Assembly (NCBI RefSeq): GCF_013618625.1
Contig: NZ_JABRWO010000003.1
Span: 62,001 to 126,000 of the forward strand
Direction of reading: 5' to 3'
Source: Bremerella alba
GTDB lineage: Bacteria > Planctomycetota > Planctomycetia > Pirellulales > Pirellulaceae
DNA length: 64,000 nucleotides
How positions within the stretch are numbered: the stretch's first letter is position 1; every line of letters starts with the position of its first letter. The position numbers and the translations under genes are program-made. Under the pieces are notes generated by a model that worked only from the letters and a program-made list of their open reading frames with translations, did no database searches and had not been told where the DNA came from. This document shows, one piece after another, positions 7,974 to 17,158 of the stretch.

Positions 7974-8015
7974 TCACTCTGGGACACCACAACAATCATC
8001 AAGAAAGGAACCATC

Positions 8016-8477
8016 ATGACCACTCTTCGACCACCGTTCACGCTGGAAACTGCCATCGCCAAAGTGCGTGCTGCTGAGGATGCGTGGAACAGCCGTGACC
8101 CGCAACGTGTCTCACTGGCCTACTCAGAAGACTCCGAGTGGCGGAACCGAGATCAATTCATTCATGGCCGTGAGCGGATTCGAGAGTTCCTGACGGGCAA
8201 ATGGGAAAAGGAACTCGACTACCGACTTACGAAGAAACTGTGGAGCTTCACCGATAACCGGATCGCTGTTCGCTTCCAGTATGAGTACCACAACGCCGAG
8301 GTGCAGTGGTTTCGAGCTTACGGAAATGAACTATGGGAGTTTGACAAAGAAGGACTGATGCGGCGCAGAGAAGCCAGCATCAATGATGTCGCCATCGAGG
8401 AGGAACAACGCAAGTTCCATTGGCCAGCCCCCGGCCCACGTCCCAAGGACGATGCAGACATCCCTGATGTCGCATGA
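8016..8477 (+). CDS. DUF1348/SnoaL-like (NTF2 fold) protein
   Basis: 153 residues from ATG 8016, with AAAGGA upstream. The sequence [20 protein letters not shown] and the Trp/Arg-rich core ([13 protein letters not shown], then [12 protein letters not shown]) fit the DUF1348 branch of NTF2-like proteins. These small cone-shaped proteins often act on or bind small molecules; no defined reaction is known to me for this branch. It is part of the TetR-controlled unit. Confidence 0.88.
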   Translation: MTTLRPPFTLETAIAKVRAAEDAWNSRDPQRVSLAYSEDSEWRNRDQFIHGRERIREFLTGKWEKELDYRLTKKLWSFTDNRIAVRFQYEYHNAEVQWFRAYGNELWEFDKEGLMRRREASINDVAIEEEQRKFHWPAPGPRPKDDADIPDVA

Positions 8478-8515
8478 CCATCCAATCCACGCACTCGGCA
8501 TAAGGAATCACGACC

Positions 8516-9130
8516 ATGCACGAATACCCCAGCGACATCGCTTTCACTCCTGCCGTCAAAGCGATTCAGTCGGAGAACGGTTCTCGGTCTTCCTACGCCA
8601 AGATGGAGGAGCGAGGAGGTTGGCGAACGACAGTCACGCCTGATCTCGAAGCGTTCCTTGCCGATCTGGACATGTTCTATCTCGGCACGGCCAACGCCGA
8701 AGGCCAGCCCTACATCCAATACCGAGGTGGTGCGCCCGGCTTTCTGAAGGTCATTGACGAAAAGACTTTGGGCTTCGCTGACTTCGGCGGCAACCAGCAG
8801 TACATCAGCTTGGGAAATCTTGCAGAGAACTCGAAGGCGTTCATCTTCCTGATGGACTATGTTCACAGCCGCCGCATCAAATTGTGGGGCAATGCAAGAG
8901 TTGTAGAGGGCGATGCTGCACTGGAAGAGAGGCTCCGTGATCCAGATTATCCCGGCAGCGTCGAACGTGCCATCCTTTTTGAAATTGAGGCGTGGGACAT
9001 CAACTGTCCTCAGCACATCCACAAGCGTTTTCCGCAGCGGGAAGTTGCTCCGGTCGTCGAGCAGCTTCAAGAGCGAGTTCAGGAACTCGAAGCACAACTG
9101 GCGACGTTGCGGCAGGCAAATAAGACCTGA
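8516..9130 (+). CDS. Pyridoxamine-phosphate-oxidase-like flavin protein
   Basis: 204 residues. The split-barrel region (FLADLDMFYLGTANAEGQPY, then LGFADFGGNQQYISLGNLAEN and the HSRRIKLWGNARVVE strand) matches the PNPOx-like family, which binds FMN or F420. The tail from about 175 is a predicted coiled coil (VEQLQERVQELEAQLATLRQ). The start follows AAGGAA. Last gene of the TetR-controlled set; a redox detoxification role is inference. Confidence 0.9.
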   Translation: MHEYPSDIAFTPAVKAIQSENGSRSSYAKMEERGGWRTTVTPDLEAFLADLDMFYLGTANAEGQPYIQYRGGAPGFLKVIDEKTLGFADFGGNQQYISLGNLAENSKAFIFLMDYVHSRRIKLWGNARVVEGDAALEERLRDPDYPGSVERAILFEIEAWDINCPQHIHKRFPQREVAPVVEQLQERVQELEAQLATLRQANKT

Positions 9131-9145
9131 CTGAGATTACAAACG

Positions 9146-9166
9146 ATTCACTTTAGCGAAGTGAAT
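9146..9166. terminator. Hairpin after PNPOx-like gene
   Basis: ATTCACTT, loop TAGCG, AAGTGAAT: a perfect 8-bp stem 16 bases after the stop at 9130. No T-run follows, so intrinsic termination is uncertain. In the rest of 9167-9686 I see no gene: it holds a T-arm-like palindrome (9223-9241), core copy 2, a terminator, two 11-bp repeats and the promoter-like motif at 9608. Confidence 0.35.
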
Positions 9167-9341
9167 GAACGCTTACCTACGGGTTAGAGGGAACTTGCCT
9201 CCACTTGGGGCATTTCCCAGATCACGGGTTCAATTCCCGTGTGTCAGTCACCAAACTGGGTGTCAGTTAGCGTGCCAGGTTGGAAGTGAGGTGTTTTCGT
9301 AAGTCTTTAAATAGCAATAGTTAAGACGGCGTATTTGGCGG

Positions 9342-9354
9342 CCCGCCGCCTCCA
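9342..9354 (+). repeat. Attachment-like core, copy 2
   Basis: CCCGCCGCCTCCA, identical to copies 1 and 3. About 40 bases to its left, GTAAGTCTTTAAATAGCAA resembles the block GTAAGTGTCTTAATCGCA at the same position left of copy 3, so more than the 13-bp core is shared. It marks the boundary between the TetR island and the ECF/kinase segment. Confidence 0.6.
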
Positions 9355-9359
9355 TCCGA

Positions 9360-9392
9360 CCCACCTTGGCCGCAAAGGCAAGGTGGGTTTTT
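9360..9392 (+). terminator. Rho-independent terminator after core copy 2
   Basis: CCCACCTTG, a 10-base loop, CAAGGTGGG, then TTTTT. It has the same position and strand relative to the core as the terminators at copies 1 and 3. Confidence 0.7.
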
Positions 9393-9444
9393 CTTTGGCT
9401 TTGCAGCAACAGCTTAAGTGGTGAATCGGTCAACAAGCATTTGT

Positions 9445-9467
9445 GTGTCTGATTTCGTGTCTGATTC
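9445..9467 (+). repeat. Tandem GTGTCTGATT repeats (possible arm sites)
   Basis: GTGTCTGATTT (9445-9455) and GTGTCTGATTC (9457-9467) are spaced one turn apart, about 90 bases right of core copy 2. The same word occurs on both sides of core copy 3 (24086, 24107, 24317). Position and periodicity suit integrase arm-type binding sites. Confidence 0.5.
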
Positions 9468-9607
9468 TCCAACAGAAAATTAAAAACTGCTTTTGAAAAG
9501 TAGCCGCTCTGATCCTAGGTAGTCCTCGAAGTGCCCAAGCTGACTGTATAGATAATTGCTCGCGTTGAGAATGTCGGAAGTTTCCAGGTGAAAATTAAAT
9601 TTTATAC

Positions 9608-9634
9608 GTCGGGCGTTCTTCCTGGTTTTCGATT
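9608..9634 (+). promoter_or_regulatory. Candidate ECF promoter, copy 1
   Basis: GTCGGGC, 15 bases, CGATT, ending 52 bases before the ATG at 9687. Copies 1-3 share the longer form GTCGGGC-N11-TTTTCGATT; all four copies in the segment keep the 15-base spacing. The nearest sigma gene, 12341-12955, lies downstream of it and may be driven by it. Confidence 0.65.
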
Positions 9635-9686
9635 GTTCTTTTGCAAGGACTTTGTATCCCGAAACTAGCGAGCAGGAGTCGACTTA

Positions 9687-10889
9687 ATGCTGGCCTACAC
9701 ACTATTCAACAGCACATCTATTCCCATCCGCAATCTATCGTACTTCGCAGCAGTCCTGCTATTGATCACTCCATCTCTGTCCATCGCGGAATCCCGCGTT
9801 TGGACGACGAGCGACGGCAAGCAAAAGGCGGTCGCGGAGTGCTATGGTACGGATGGTGAACTGGTCGTTCTCAAGTTTGAAGCCAATGGTCGGGTCGCCA
9901 AGGTACACCTGGAAGACCTTTGCGCAGCGGATCAAGAGTACTTGCGAAAAACGTATCGCCGGGTTTTCGCAGAGAATGCCCAGCAAGCAGCTAAATCGCC
10001 AAAAACAAAAACTCAGCCTTTCAAGACGGAGTTAGACACAACTACTTGGCAGCAATTCAAGCGGATTTTTCCGGAATGGAAACCTTTAATGATCAACGGA
10101 GTTCCCGTAATCGGTGACCTGAAAGTGGTTCCAAATAGTAGAGATGGCTATTACGACATTAGCTTCGCCCAAAATCAAATTGCCGAGTTGATGATCTATT
10201 TCACCGACCGAAAATGCTTCAAAAAGCTTTCCGCCAGATTCAAGGAACGAGGCAGAAGTGGTGCCTTTCGATCGGGAGAGGAAGAAGAGCGTCAGGCAAT
10301 GTCACTGGCCAGTAGTCAACTTGAAGCCCTTTATGAATACTCACACTTCCTAGATGAATATGCAGAATTCAAGTCCGCGTCTCGCGGCACCGAGGACGAC
10401 TTTAAGCGAGGCGAGTTGGAAGCTAAATGCGTCGACTTCATGGATGGACATTTATCAAAGATCAGCGAAACGAAAGAGCTTCCTTTAGTTTTCATCAATA
10501 GTGCCAGCTTGAGTACCTATGACTTCGATAACCAGTATTTTCCATTAAATACTAGTACTTACCGCGTGCCTATGGGAATAATCCAGGGAGTGAGCCACGT
10601 ACTCAATCTTGAACCTCTTAGCGATTGGCAACTTCCAGAGGGGTTGAAAGTCGATGCCGCGAAAGCACGCGAAATTGCCAAACGAATGGAAGACGGCTCC
10701 ATCGTTCTCAAACAAGAGATCATCCTGAGCGATTTTCGCCGAACCGACTACGAAGACCTTAGCAAAAAAGGTAATTACCCGTGTGCCTCGGTTCGCCTAA
10801 CAGGCTTAACGCTGGTCTTGGCAAAAGATCTTCATACCGAGATCTATCGATGGGATGTCGATGAACTCAAGTCGCCGGAAAAGGAATAG
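9687..10889 (+). CDS. Secreted SHD1-like protein, paralogue A
   Basis: 400 residues. A signal peptide (SYFAAVLLLITPSLSIAES) is followed by an SHD1-like domain, about residues 36-90: RVWTTSDGKQKAVAE through VHLEDLCAADQEYLRKTYR. The remainder (about 110-400) has no recognised family but is shared with the next gene, for example FPEWKPLMINGVPVIGD against the FLPQFRPLTINGVPVIGD of paralogue B. GCAGGAG precedes the ATG. Envelope location is predicted. It is the first gene behind ECF-type promoter copy 1. Confidence 0.9.
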   Translation: MLAYTLFNSTSIPIRNLSYFAAVLLLITPSLSIAESRVWTTSDGKQKAVAECYGTDGELVVLKFEANGRVAKVHLEDLCAADQEYLRKTYRRVFAENAQQAAKSPKTKTQPFKTELDTTTWQQFKRIFPEWKPLMINGVPVIGDLKVVPNSRDGYYDISFAQNQIAELMIYFTDRKCFKKLSARFKERGRSGAFRSGEEEERQAMSLASSQLEALYEYSHFLDEYAEFKSASRGTEDDFKRGELEAKCVDFMDGHLSKISETKELPLVFINSASLSTYDFDNQYFPLNTSTYRVPMGIIQGVSHVLNLEPLSDWQLPEGLKVDAAKAREIAKRMEDGSIVLKQEIILSDFRRTDYEDLSKKGNYPCASVRLTGLTLVLAKDLHTEIYRWDVDELKSPEKE

Positions 10890-10970
10890 CCGGTTGCCTC
10901 TTTATGTTCTCTGCCAAGCAATTTCCAACGCGTGAATATCTGCACTATTAAGCCTAGAGGAACTCTTGCC

Positions 10971-12188
10971 ATGCCGACGCATCCTACTACCAACGTGAAT
11001 GACTCTCGATACCTCAAACTGCTGAACTACGGAATCGTGTTGCTGCTGATCTTCCCTGCGTTGGCCTCTGCCGAAAAGCGTGAGTGGACGATGGAGGATG
11101 ACGAAACGTTTGTTGCCGAATGTATTGCGTTTGACGGCAAACTGATGATTTGGAAATCAAACTACCGCGATTATGTGGTTTCGGCACGCTTCGAGCGATT
11201 CAGCGACCAAGACCAAAAATACTTACGAAACCACTACAGTCGCATTTTCGACAGGAATGCGAAATATGCTGCCAGCCACGGCACGAAGCCAAATTCGGCG
11301 GGACTCTTCGATCCTCCCCCAGTGCATCAACTAGGGATGTCCCAGGCATCTGGCTGGGATCAGCTGGAGTACTTCTTGCCGCAGTTCCGGCCGCTAACGA
11401 TCAACGGGGTGCCTGTGATCGGCGACATCCAATCGATGATGGGCCGAAAGGAATACTTCCGAGTAAAGGCAAAGGACCAAATAGGAACGCTCATCACCTA
11501 CTTTACAGATCGCGCCGCATTTAAACCTCTGGCGAACAAATTCAAGGAACGAGGGTTCGAAGGAACGTTGCATTCCGGCGACAGCGAGCAACAGCAAGAG
11601 ACGTTTAAGACGTACCAGGTTTTCAACTCGCTATACGAGTATTTTCATCTCAAGAGCCATAAGGAGGCGGTAGCTAAAATAACAACGGATACGCGAAACG
11701 ACTTTGAGCGAGGTACGCAGACTGCCCAGAAAATCGATATGTATGAAAAGCACCTGGTCCAAATCGATACGCCACAGAAACTTCGATTGACAATTGTGGA
11801 GAATGTCGATCTTAAAACCTATGACTTCGATCGTCAGTGTTTTCCACTTCGCCATAGTGACCGAGACATTCTAGTACGCGGGGCCAGTCGATATTCAATG
11901 CCAATGAGCTTTGTAAAAACTAATCCCTGGAAGAAGCCTGAGACAATAGAAGTCGACATTGCCAGGGCGCGTGATATTTCCAGTCAACTCGATGGCAAGC
12001 GAGTTGTCCTCAAATATGACTTCATTCTCAGCAACTTTCGCTCGGCAGCGATTGATAATCCCCAAAAACCAGGCCTCGAGCCTACGGTAACCGCCGAACT
12101 GTCAGGATTGTCACTTGTGCATACGGACGATCCTTATGCCACGGTCTATCGCTGGAATGTTAAAGACCTCGAAGTGTCTGAACAGTAG
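10971..12188 (+). CDS. Secreted SHD1-like protein, paralogue B
   Basis: 405 residues from ATG 10971 (GAGGAA upstream; an open frame reaches 10932). It has a signal peptide (LLNYGIVLLLIFPALASAEK) and a shorter, more divergent SHD1-like segment (REWTMEDDETFVAECIAFDG, ending FSDQDQKYLRNHYSRIF). Paralogy with the upstream protein extends to the C-terminus: LKTYDFDRQCFPL against STYDFDNQYFPL, VVLKYDFILSNFR against IVLKQEIILSDFR, and VYRWNVKDLE against IYRWDVDELK. The pair therefore arose by tandem duplication and has since diverged widely. Confidence 0.88.
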   Translation: MPTHPTTNVNDSRYLKLLNYGIVLLLIFPALASAEKREWTMEDDETFVAECIAFDGKLMIWKSNYRDYVVSARFERFSDQDQKYLRNHYSRIFDRNAKYAASHGTKPNSAGLFDPPPVHQLGMSQASGWDQLEYFLPQFRPLTINGVPVIGDIQSMMGRKEYFRVKAKDQIGTLITYFTDRAAFKPLANKFKERGFEGTLHSGDSEQQQETFKTYQVFNSLYEYFHLKSHKEAVAKITTDTRNDFERGTQTAQKIDMYEKHLVQIDTPQKLRLTIVENVDLKTYDFDRQCFPLRHSDRDILVRGASRYSMPMSFVKTNPWKKPETIEVDIARARDISSQLDGKRVVLKYDFILSNFRSAAIDNPQKPGLEPTVTAELSGLSLVHTDDPYATVYRWNVKDLEVSEQ

Positions 12189-12340
12189 CGAAAGGGCGGA
12201 CCGAACGGAGATGGTCGGGACAAGATAATCCCCTGGGTTCCGAACCAACTTTCCCTGGAAAAGCATACGGTATCGATTTAGACTGAGAACCTCTTTTAGG
12301 AGACTTGGTTTCGAATATCGAAAACTTTGGGGATGCAATC

Positions 12341-12955
12341 ATGCAGGCGGGTTCCGTAACTAATTGGATCAACAAACTGAAAGACGGTGCCGAGGGAGAG
12401 ATTCAGCAACAAGTTTGGAACCGGTATTTCGAACAGCTTGTACGGATTGCCCGGGCACGTATACATCGCGACTACTGTCGTGTCGAGGACGAAGAAGACG
12501 TGGTACTGAGTGCGTTTACCAGCTTTTTCGGTCGGGTGAAGGAAGGACAATATCCCAAATTAAACGACCGAACCGAGCTCTGGCCGCTGCTTGTCACCAT
12601 GACACTTCACAAGGCACATGATCTTCACCGGAGGCAAGGTGCCCAGAAGCGAGACGCTCGTCGCGTAGTATCCGCAAGCAGCAACGAGGAAGACGGCAAA
12701 TGGATCGATCAGTTCGCCGGACAGCAAGCGTCGCCTGAAATAGCTGTACAAGCAGCAGAAGAGGCCAAAAGAATGCTTGACGCGTTAAATAAAGAGCCAC
12801 TTAAAAGAGTAGCCAGATTGAAACTGGAAGGCTATACCAACGTCGAAATTGCTGAAAAAGAGGGCGTGATGGTGCGGAGCATTGAACGTCGCCTGGTTTT
12901 GATCCGGCAAACATGGACGGAATTGGCCGATGCCGAGGCTTCTGGTGTGGCATGA
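12341..12955 (+). CDS. ECF RNA polymerase sigma factor (planctomycete type)
   Basis: 204 residues from ATG 12341; an upstream TTG at 12305 with AGGAG before it is an alternative start adding 12 residues. Region 2 is recognisable (WNRYFEQLVRIARARI, VEDEEDVVLSAFTSFF, ELWPLLVTMTLHKAHDLHRR), as is region 4 (LKLEGYTNVEIAEKEGVMVR, then SIERRLVLIRQTW). The opening SVTNWINKLKDG is typical of planctomycete ECF factors coded beside Ser/Thr kinases. There is no anti-sigma gene nearby; control through the adjacent kinase is therefore likely, as proposed for related groups. I infer it reads the GTCGGGY-N15-CGATT promoters. Confidence 0.92.
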   Translation: MQAGSVTNWINKLKDGAEGEIQQQVWNRYFEQLVRIARARIHRDYCRVEDEEDVVLSAFTSFFGRVKEGQYPKLNDRTELWPLLVTMTLHKAHDLHRRQGAQKRDARRVVSASSNEEDGKWIDQFAGQQASPEIAVQAAEEAKRMLDALNKEPLKRVARLKLEGYTNVEIAEKEGVMVRSIERRLVLIRQTWTELADAEASGVA

Positions 12956-12976
12956 GCAATCCCGCTCGCTTTAAAT

Positions 12977-13003
12977 GTCGGGCTTTCGGTTTGATTTTCG
13001 ATT
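12977..13003 (+). promoter_or_regulatory. Candidate ECF promoter, copy 2
   Basis: GTCGGGC, 11 bases, TTTTCGATT, 42 bases before the kinase ATG at 13046, directly after the sigma-factor gene. Same spacing as copies 1 and 3. Confidence 0.65.
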
Positions 13004-13045
13004 AGCTTATGGAATCGATTTGTTCCTTGAATAGGTAAACCTTCC

Positions 13046-16000
13046 ATGAGCCCAAGACCTGTGTTATTCGATTTGTCAGCGAAAGATCAGGCTCGTATCG
13101 TCGAAATCTGTGATCAGTTCGAGGTTGCTTGGATTGAACAAGAGCCTGTATCCATTGCCGACACTCTTGAGCAAACGAAACTAGGCACAAGAGAACTACT
13201 TCTGCAAGAGTTGATCTCGATTGAGCGGCATTACCGTTCACTGTATTTAGGGCAACCAGTCAGCAACGAGCAGCTTTTATCTGATAATTTCGAGATCGCC
13301 ACTGAGATTTCTAAGTTGCTGTCCAACCAGAACATTGAAGCAACTCAGGTATCGTACGAAACCAAATCTCAACCATCTGCCGCACCGAACAGAAGAACGT
13401 TTTTTCCTTCATTGCCTGCCGAGTTTGGGAGATATCGTGTTCTGCATCAGTTAGGCGAAGGAGGTATGGGCAGTGTTTTTCTCGCATCCGACACGCAACT
13501 CGAGCGACACATTGCTCTCAAGCTGCCACAACTTGACTACCATTCCGATCCTCAACTAATCGCTCGCTTCTACCGTGAAGCAAAAGCCGCTGCCAACTTG
13601 AATCATAGCAATCTGTGTGCGGTTTATGATGTGGGCGAAGTTGACGGGCAGCACTTCTTGACGATGGAGTACATCGAAGGGCACTCGTTAGATGAGTTAT
13701 TGAAGTCAGGGCAAGACTGGACCGATCGTGAAGTGATGCTGCTCGTTCGGCAAATTTCCAGAGCGCTTCACGTGGCCCATGAAAACGGGATCGTGCATCG
13801 CGATCTAAAGCCTGCGAACGTGATGATTAACGCACAAGGCAAGCCGGTTGTCACCGACTTTGGCCTGGCTCATCGAAGCGATGATAGTACATCTCAGATC
13901 ACCCATAGCGGGCAAATCCTGGGCACACCGGCATACATGTCCCCAGAGCAAGTAGAAGGCGATTTAGATCGGTTGGGGCCTGCCTGCGACGTTTACTCGC
14001 TGGGCGTGATGACGTTTCAGTTATTGACCAAGCATCGACCGTTCGAGGGTTCCACCGCCGCCATTCTCGGAAAGATCATGAGCGAAGACGCGCCTGCGAT
14101 GGCGACGTTCCGCGATACGATCGATCCGCGGCTCGAAGAGATCGTCCGCCGCATGATGGCCAAAGAGATCGCAGATCGCTACGCCTCGCTTCAAGAGGTG
14201 CTCCAAGCGATCGATATCTGGCTGGAAGCCGAGACCCCGATTGACTCGCCCTCCACTCGCGAAGGTCGAAGTCGTACCCCCAGGCAGGCCGCCACAATCG
14301 TCGGAGGATTGCTATTCGCGGCCGCAATCGTTTGGGGTGTTGTCCTTTTAATTCAAACTCCGAGCGCCCCGTTGCGGGTGGTCGTGAATGACCAGGCGGT
14401 GGATGTCCTCATCGACCAAGAGAAAATATCTCTCGTGGATGGGAAGTGGGAAGGCATTCGAACATCGGGAACCCATCGACTCGCGCTAAGAATTGGCGAC
14501 CAGGAGTTGTCATTAAATGAGTCGACAACGATTCAACTCAACAATGAGAAACGAACGGTAAGTGTCAATGTCGCTGGCATTCAGTTGGAAGGAGACAGGT
14601 TTGAAATCACCCGCGGAACCAGTCCCACCGCGGCCATCAACATCGAGTGGCTGCATCCACCCGAGGGCGTTGCAACGGTAGCAAACGAAACACCTTCTGT
14701 TCGAACATTAGAAGAGGTATTGGCTTACGAACGTCAGGTGGCTCAATGGGTGTTGGCTCAGCATGGCGAGGTGCATATTCTGCTGGCCAATACGCACACC
14801 GACCTTGTCGTTAGGGAAGCGACAAAACTGCCTTCTGAGCCATTCTATGTACGCAAGATTCATGGAGTGAAACTGTCAACGGATGAATCGAAAGGACTGC
14901 GTCAACTCAATGAACTAACGATGCTTCGGGAACTAAAAATTCACGACCCTGACATCCCCGAAGATTCCTTAAATGGGGTTCACTTTGGTCCGGCCATGAG
15001 TTTCCTCGATATCGCCGGTACCAAGATTAAGACCTCAGAATTGCGTCAATGTTCTGGCTTAGGAAATGTATCAGCGTTTGAAGTCCATGCGTCGCAAGTC
15101 GATGATAAATGGAGTTGCTTAGAGCTTCTGCCACGTATCGAATCGCTCATGATTCTTGGTTCAGGAACGGACGCCGTGAGACAGCTCGCGGAGTCTACGT
15201 TTTTACCCAATACCAAGCTCAACTATTTGTTTCTGGGAGACTGGGGCACTTCCGTATCCGAAAAGACGGCAAGTCGATTGCAGAATATCTGCCCGGATCT
15301 TTCCATCATTCAAACTCTGGATGGTGGTCGAATCTATGTTGGGAAGCCGGTTCGCGCTTTGGCCCTTCGCGAGCTGATGGAATTTGGGTTCGGTGTTCGG
15401 GCGCGTTCCAGGTTTAAAAGCGATCGACTCTTTACCAAGGACTCTCCCTTTCCGGATGATAAGCCGTTTCAAATGGGTGAATTGGTTTTTCCCAAGGAAC
15501 TCGAACTAACGAACGAGATCGTCCAACTCCTAGCAAAGACGACATGGATTCCGAAAATAACCGCTCCATCTCTGCGGAACACCGACCAGTTGATTGAGCA
15601 CCTGATGCACTACAGCACCCGCTACGTCGACCTCTCCGATTCCGACTTAACCAACTACGGGCTGATAAGATTCACTTCCCGATACCGGCAAGGGGAACTC
15701 GATATTCGAGGAACTAGCATCTCGGCAGAAACGATTCTGAGATGCCAGAAGCAATCGCCTATGCTGACCATCTATAGTGATCACGGAACGTTTCAGCCGC
15801 AGCTTATCCCGTTGCAGAAAGATTCTACTGAACGTGAGTTAGACTCCTACTTGGCTTACGAACGCAGGGTTGCCAACTGGGTTCTCGAAAACGGAGGTGC
15901 GCTCAACTTACGCCTTGCCGATCGGCCGCTAGTACCCATCACTCAAAAGAGCGAATTGCCGGACGACGCATTTGTTATCGCTTATGTGAAAGGCCTTAAG

Positions 16001-16972
16001 CTCAACAGCAAGCAAGCTCACGAGTTTCAGCAATTAGACAATCTACGTGGATTGACCAGGCTCGACTTTCTTCACGGTTCATTATCCCCCGGAATGATGA
16101 AAGGGATGCAGTTCAAGTCTTCCCTGCAAGAGCTGATTATCTTTTTCGGTACGTTGAAAACTTCTGAATTGGCAGATCATGCTTGGCTATCGAACCTGCT
16201 TGAGTTTGGTGTAGGGAGTAGCCAGGTCGACGACAACTGGGAAATACTGAGCAAAATGCCGCGACTTCGAATCTTAGGAATTGACGATCCTACACAAGAG
16301 TCGTTGGAGTCTTTGGAAGCCTCCGAGCATTTCCGAAATAGCGATTTACGCCTGCTGCACTTAGGCATTCGCAACGATTTCTCCGAATCGATCATCGAAG
16401 AGATACAGGCTTTGCATCCTACTTTGGCCATTACTCAGTGGACAGGAACACATACGGCATTTCGAGGTAATCCCGTTCAGCGACACGTTGCCAAAGAGCT
16501 TTTGGATATGGGCTTTACCACGAAACCAGATATTACCGCCGTGCCAGCCCCGGGGGAAAATCCCTCAACTCAGATTTGGCGAATCGAATTTCCAGACGGA
16601 TTTCACGTTACACCCGAAAGTATCGAGCTAATCGACCGCATTGAGCCGCTCCATGCCGTCTATGGGAGAGCTTTGACAAACACCTCGCTTCTGGCCCAAC
16701 ACCTGGCGAAGCGAGGTCTTGTGCAAATCGAGTTGATCGACAGTGACCTCCAAGAGGAAGATCTGGAAACGCTCTTTCCCAGCTTTCGTCCAGGCAACAT
16801 GGACTTAAGAGGAAGTGACATCTCGAAAGATACGTTTCTCCACTACCACCAGAAGTACCCGCTGATCAACCTGCGAACGCAGTACGGTACGTTTGGCGTG
16901 GAATACGAACTTCTTCCAGAGCTAGACCACGATTCGGTACCTGCGGACGATCCCAAGTCTCAAAACGAATAA
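13046..16972 (+). CDS. Transmembrane Ser/Thr protein kinase with duplicated sensor domain
   Basis: 1308 residues. The kinase domain (about 128-395) is complete: GEGGMGSVF loop, Lys159 in ALKLP, HRDLKPANVM with Asp253, DFG Asp271, and GTPAYMSPEQ. One membrane helix follows (TIVGGLLFAAAIVWGVVLL, about 415-435), so residues 440-1308 should be outside the cytoplasm. That part contains two copies of a roughly 376-residue unit, beginning near 555 (LAYERQVAQWVL) and 931 (LAYERRVANWVL), with leucine-rich-like strands. It follows the ECF gene by 90 bases and has its own ECF-type promoter. A sensor kinase governing the sigma factor is the likely role. Confidence 0.95.
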   Translation: MSPRPVLFDLSAKDQARIVEICDQFEVAWIEQEPVSIADTLEQTKLGTRELLLQELISIERHYRSLYLGQPVSNEQLLSDNFEIATEISKLLSNQNIEATQVSYETKSQPSAAPNRRTFFPSLPAEFGRYRVLHQLGEGGMGSVFLASDTQLERHIALKLPQLDYHSDPQLIARFYREAKAAANLNHSNLCAVYDVGEVDGQHFLTMEYIEGHSLDELLKSGQDWTDREVMLLVRQISRALHVAHENGIVHRDLKPANVMINAQGKPVVTDFGLAHRSDDSTSQITHSGQILGTPAYMSPEQVEGDLDRLGPACDVYSLGVMTFQLLTKHRPFEGSTAAILGKIMSEDAPAMATFRDTIDPRLEEIVRRMMAKEIADRYASLQEVLQAIDIWLEAETPIDSPSTREGRSRTPRQAATIVGGLLFAAAIVWGVVLLIQTPSAPLRVVVNDQAVDVLIDQEKISLVDGKWEGIRTSGTHRLALRIGDQELSLNESTTIQLNNEKRTVSVNVAGIQLEGDRFEITRGTSPTAAINIEWLHPPEGVATVANETPSVRTLEEVLAYERQVAQWVLAQHGEVHILLANTHTDLVVREATKLPSEPFYVRKIHGVKLSTDESKGLRQLNELTMLRELKIHDPDIPEDSLNGVHFGPAMSFLDIAGTKIKTSELRQCSGLGNVSAFEVHASQVDDKWSCLELLPRIESLMILGSGTDAVRQLAESTFLPNTKLNYLFLGDWGTSVSEKTASRLQNICPDLSIIQTLDGGRIYVGKPVRALALRELMEFGFGVRARSRFKSDRLFTKDSPFPDDKPFQMGELVFPKELELTNEIVQLLAKTTWIPKITAPSLRNTDQLIEHLMHYSTRYVDLSDSDLTNYGLIRFTSRYRQGELDIRGTSISAETILRCQKQSPMLTIYSDHGTFQPQLIPLQKDSTERELDSYLAYERRVANWVLENGGALNLRLADRPLVPITQKSELPDDAFVIAYVKGLKLNSKQAHEFQQLDNLRGLTRLDFLHGSLSPGMMKGMQFKSSLQELIIFFGTLKTSELADHAWLSNLLEFGVGSSQVDDNWEILSKMPRLRILGIDDPTQESLESLEASEHFRNSDLRLLHLGIRNDFSESIIEEIQALHPTLAITQWTGTHTAFRGNPVQRHVAKELLDMGFTTKPDITAVPAPGENPSTQIWRIEFPDGFHVTPESIELIDRIEPLHAVYGRALTNTSLLAQHLAKRGLVQIELIDSDLQEEDLETLFPSFRPGNMDLRGSDISKDTFLHYHQKYPLINLRTQYGTFGVEYELLPELDHDSVPADDPKSQNE

Positions 16973-17057
16973 CGTAGCCAATTTCAGTTTGGTAGCACCC
17001 TGCTTCTTGGGCGAATTAATCTCAAATATGAATTCGCTACCAGGCTCGCAATTTCAC

Positions 17058-17084
17058 GTCGGGCAGGTTCTTCCTTTTTCGATT
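17058..17084 (+). promoter_or_regulatory. Candidate ECF promoter, copy 3
   Basis: GTCGGGC, 11 bases, TTTTCGATT, 74 bases before the lipoprotein ATG at 17159. The spacer also begins like copy 1 (both contain GTTCTTCC). Confidence 0.65.
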
Positions 17085-17158
17085 CTTCATCTAGTCCTTT
17101 ACTTCTGTAAAGAGGCAAGTCCTGGTGTTTGACCCATGAATCATGAGAGAAGGATGAG

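Noticed and set aside
9171-9253. Possible tRNA ending CGGGTTCAATTCCCG...CCA
   Set aside because: The T-arm-like palindrome (9223-9241) and a CCA are present, and GACTGA at 9129 could pair with TCAGTC at 9244. However, no D-arm or 7-base anticodon loop can be folded and the length would be about 122 bases. At most a 3' fragment left by recombination.
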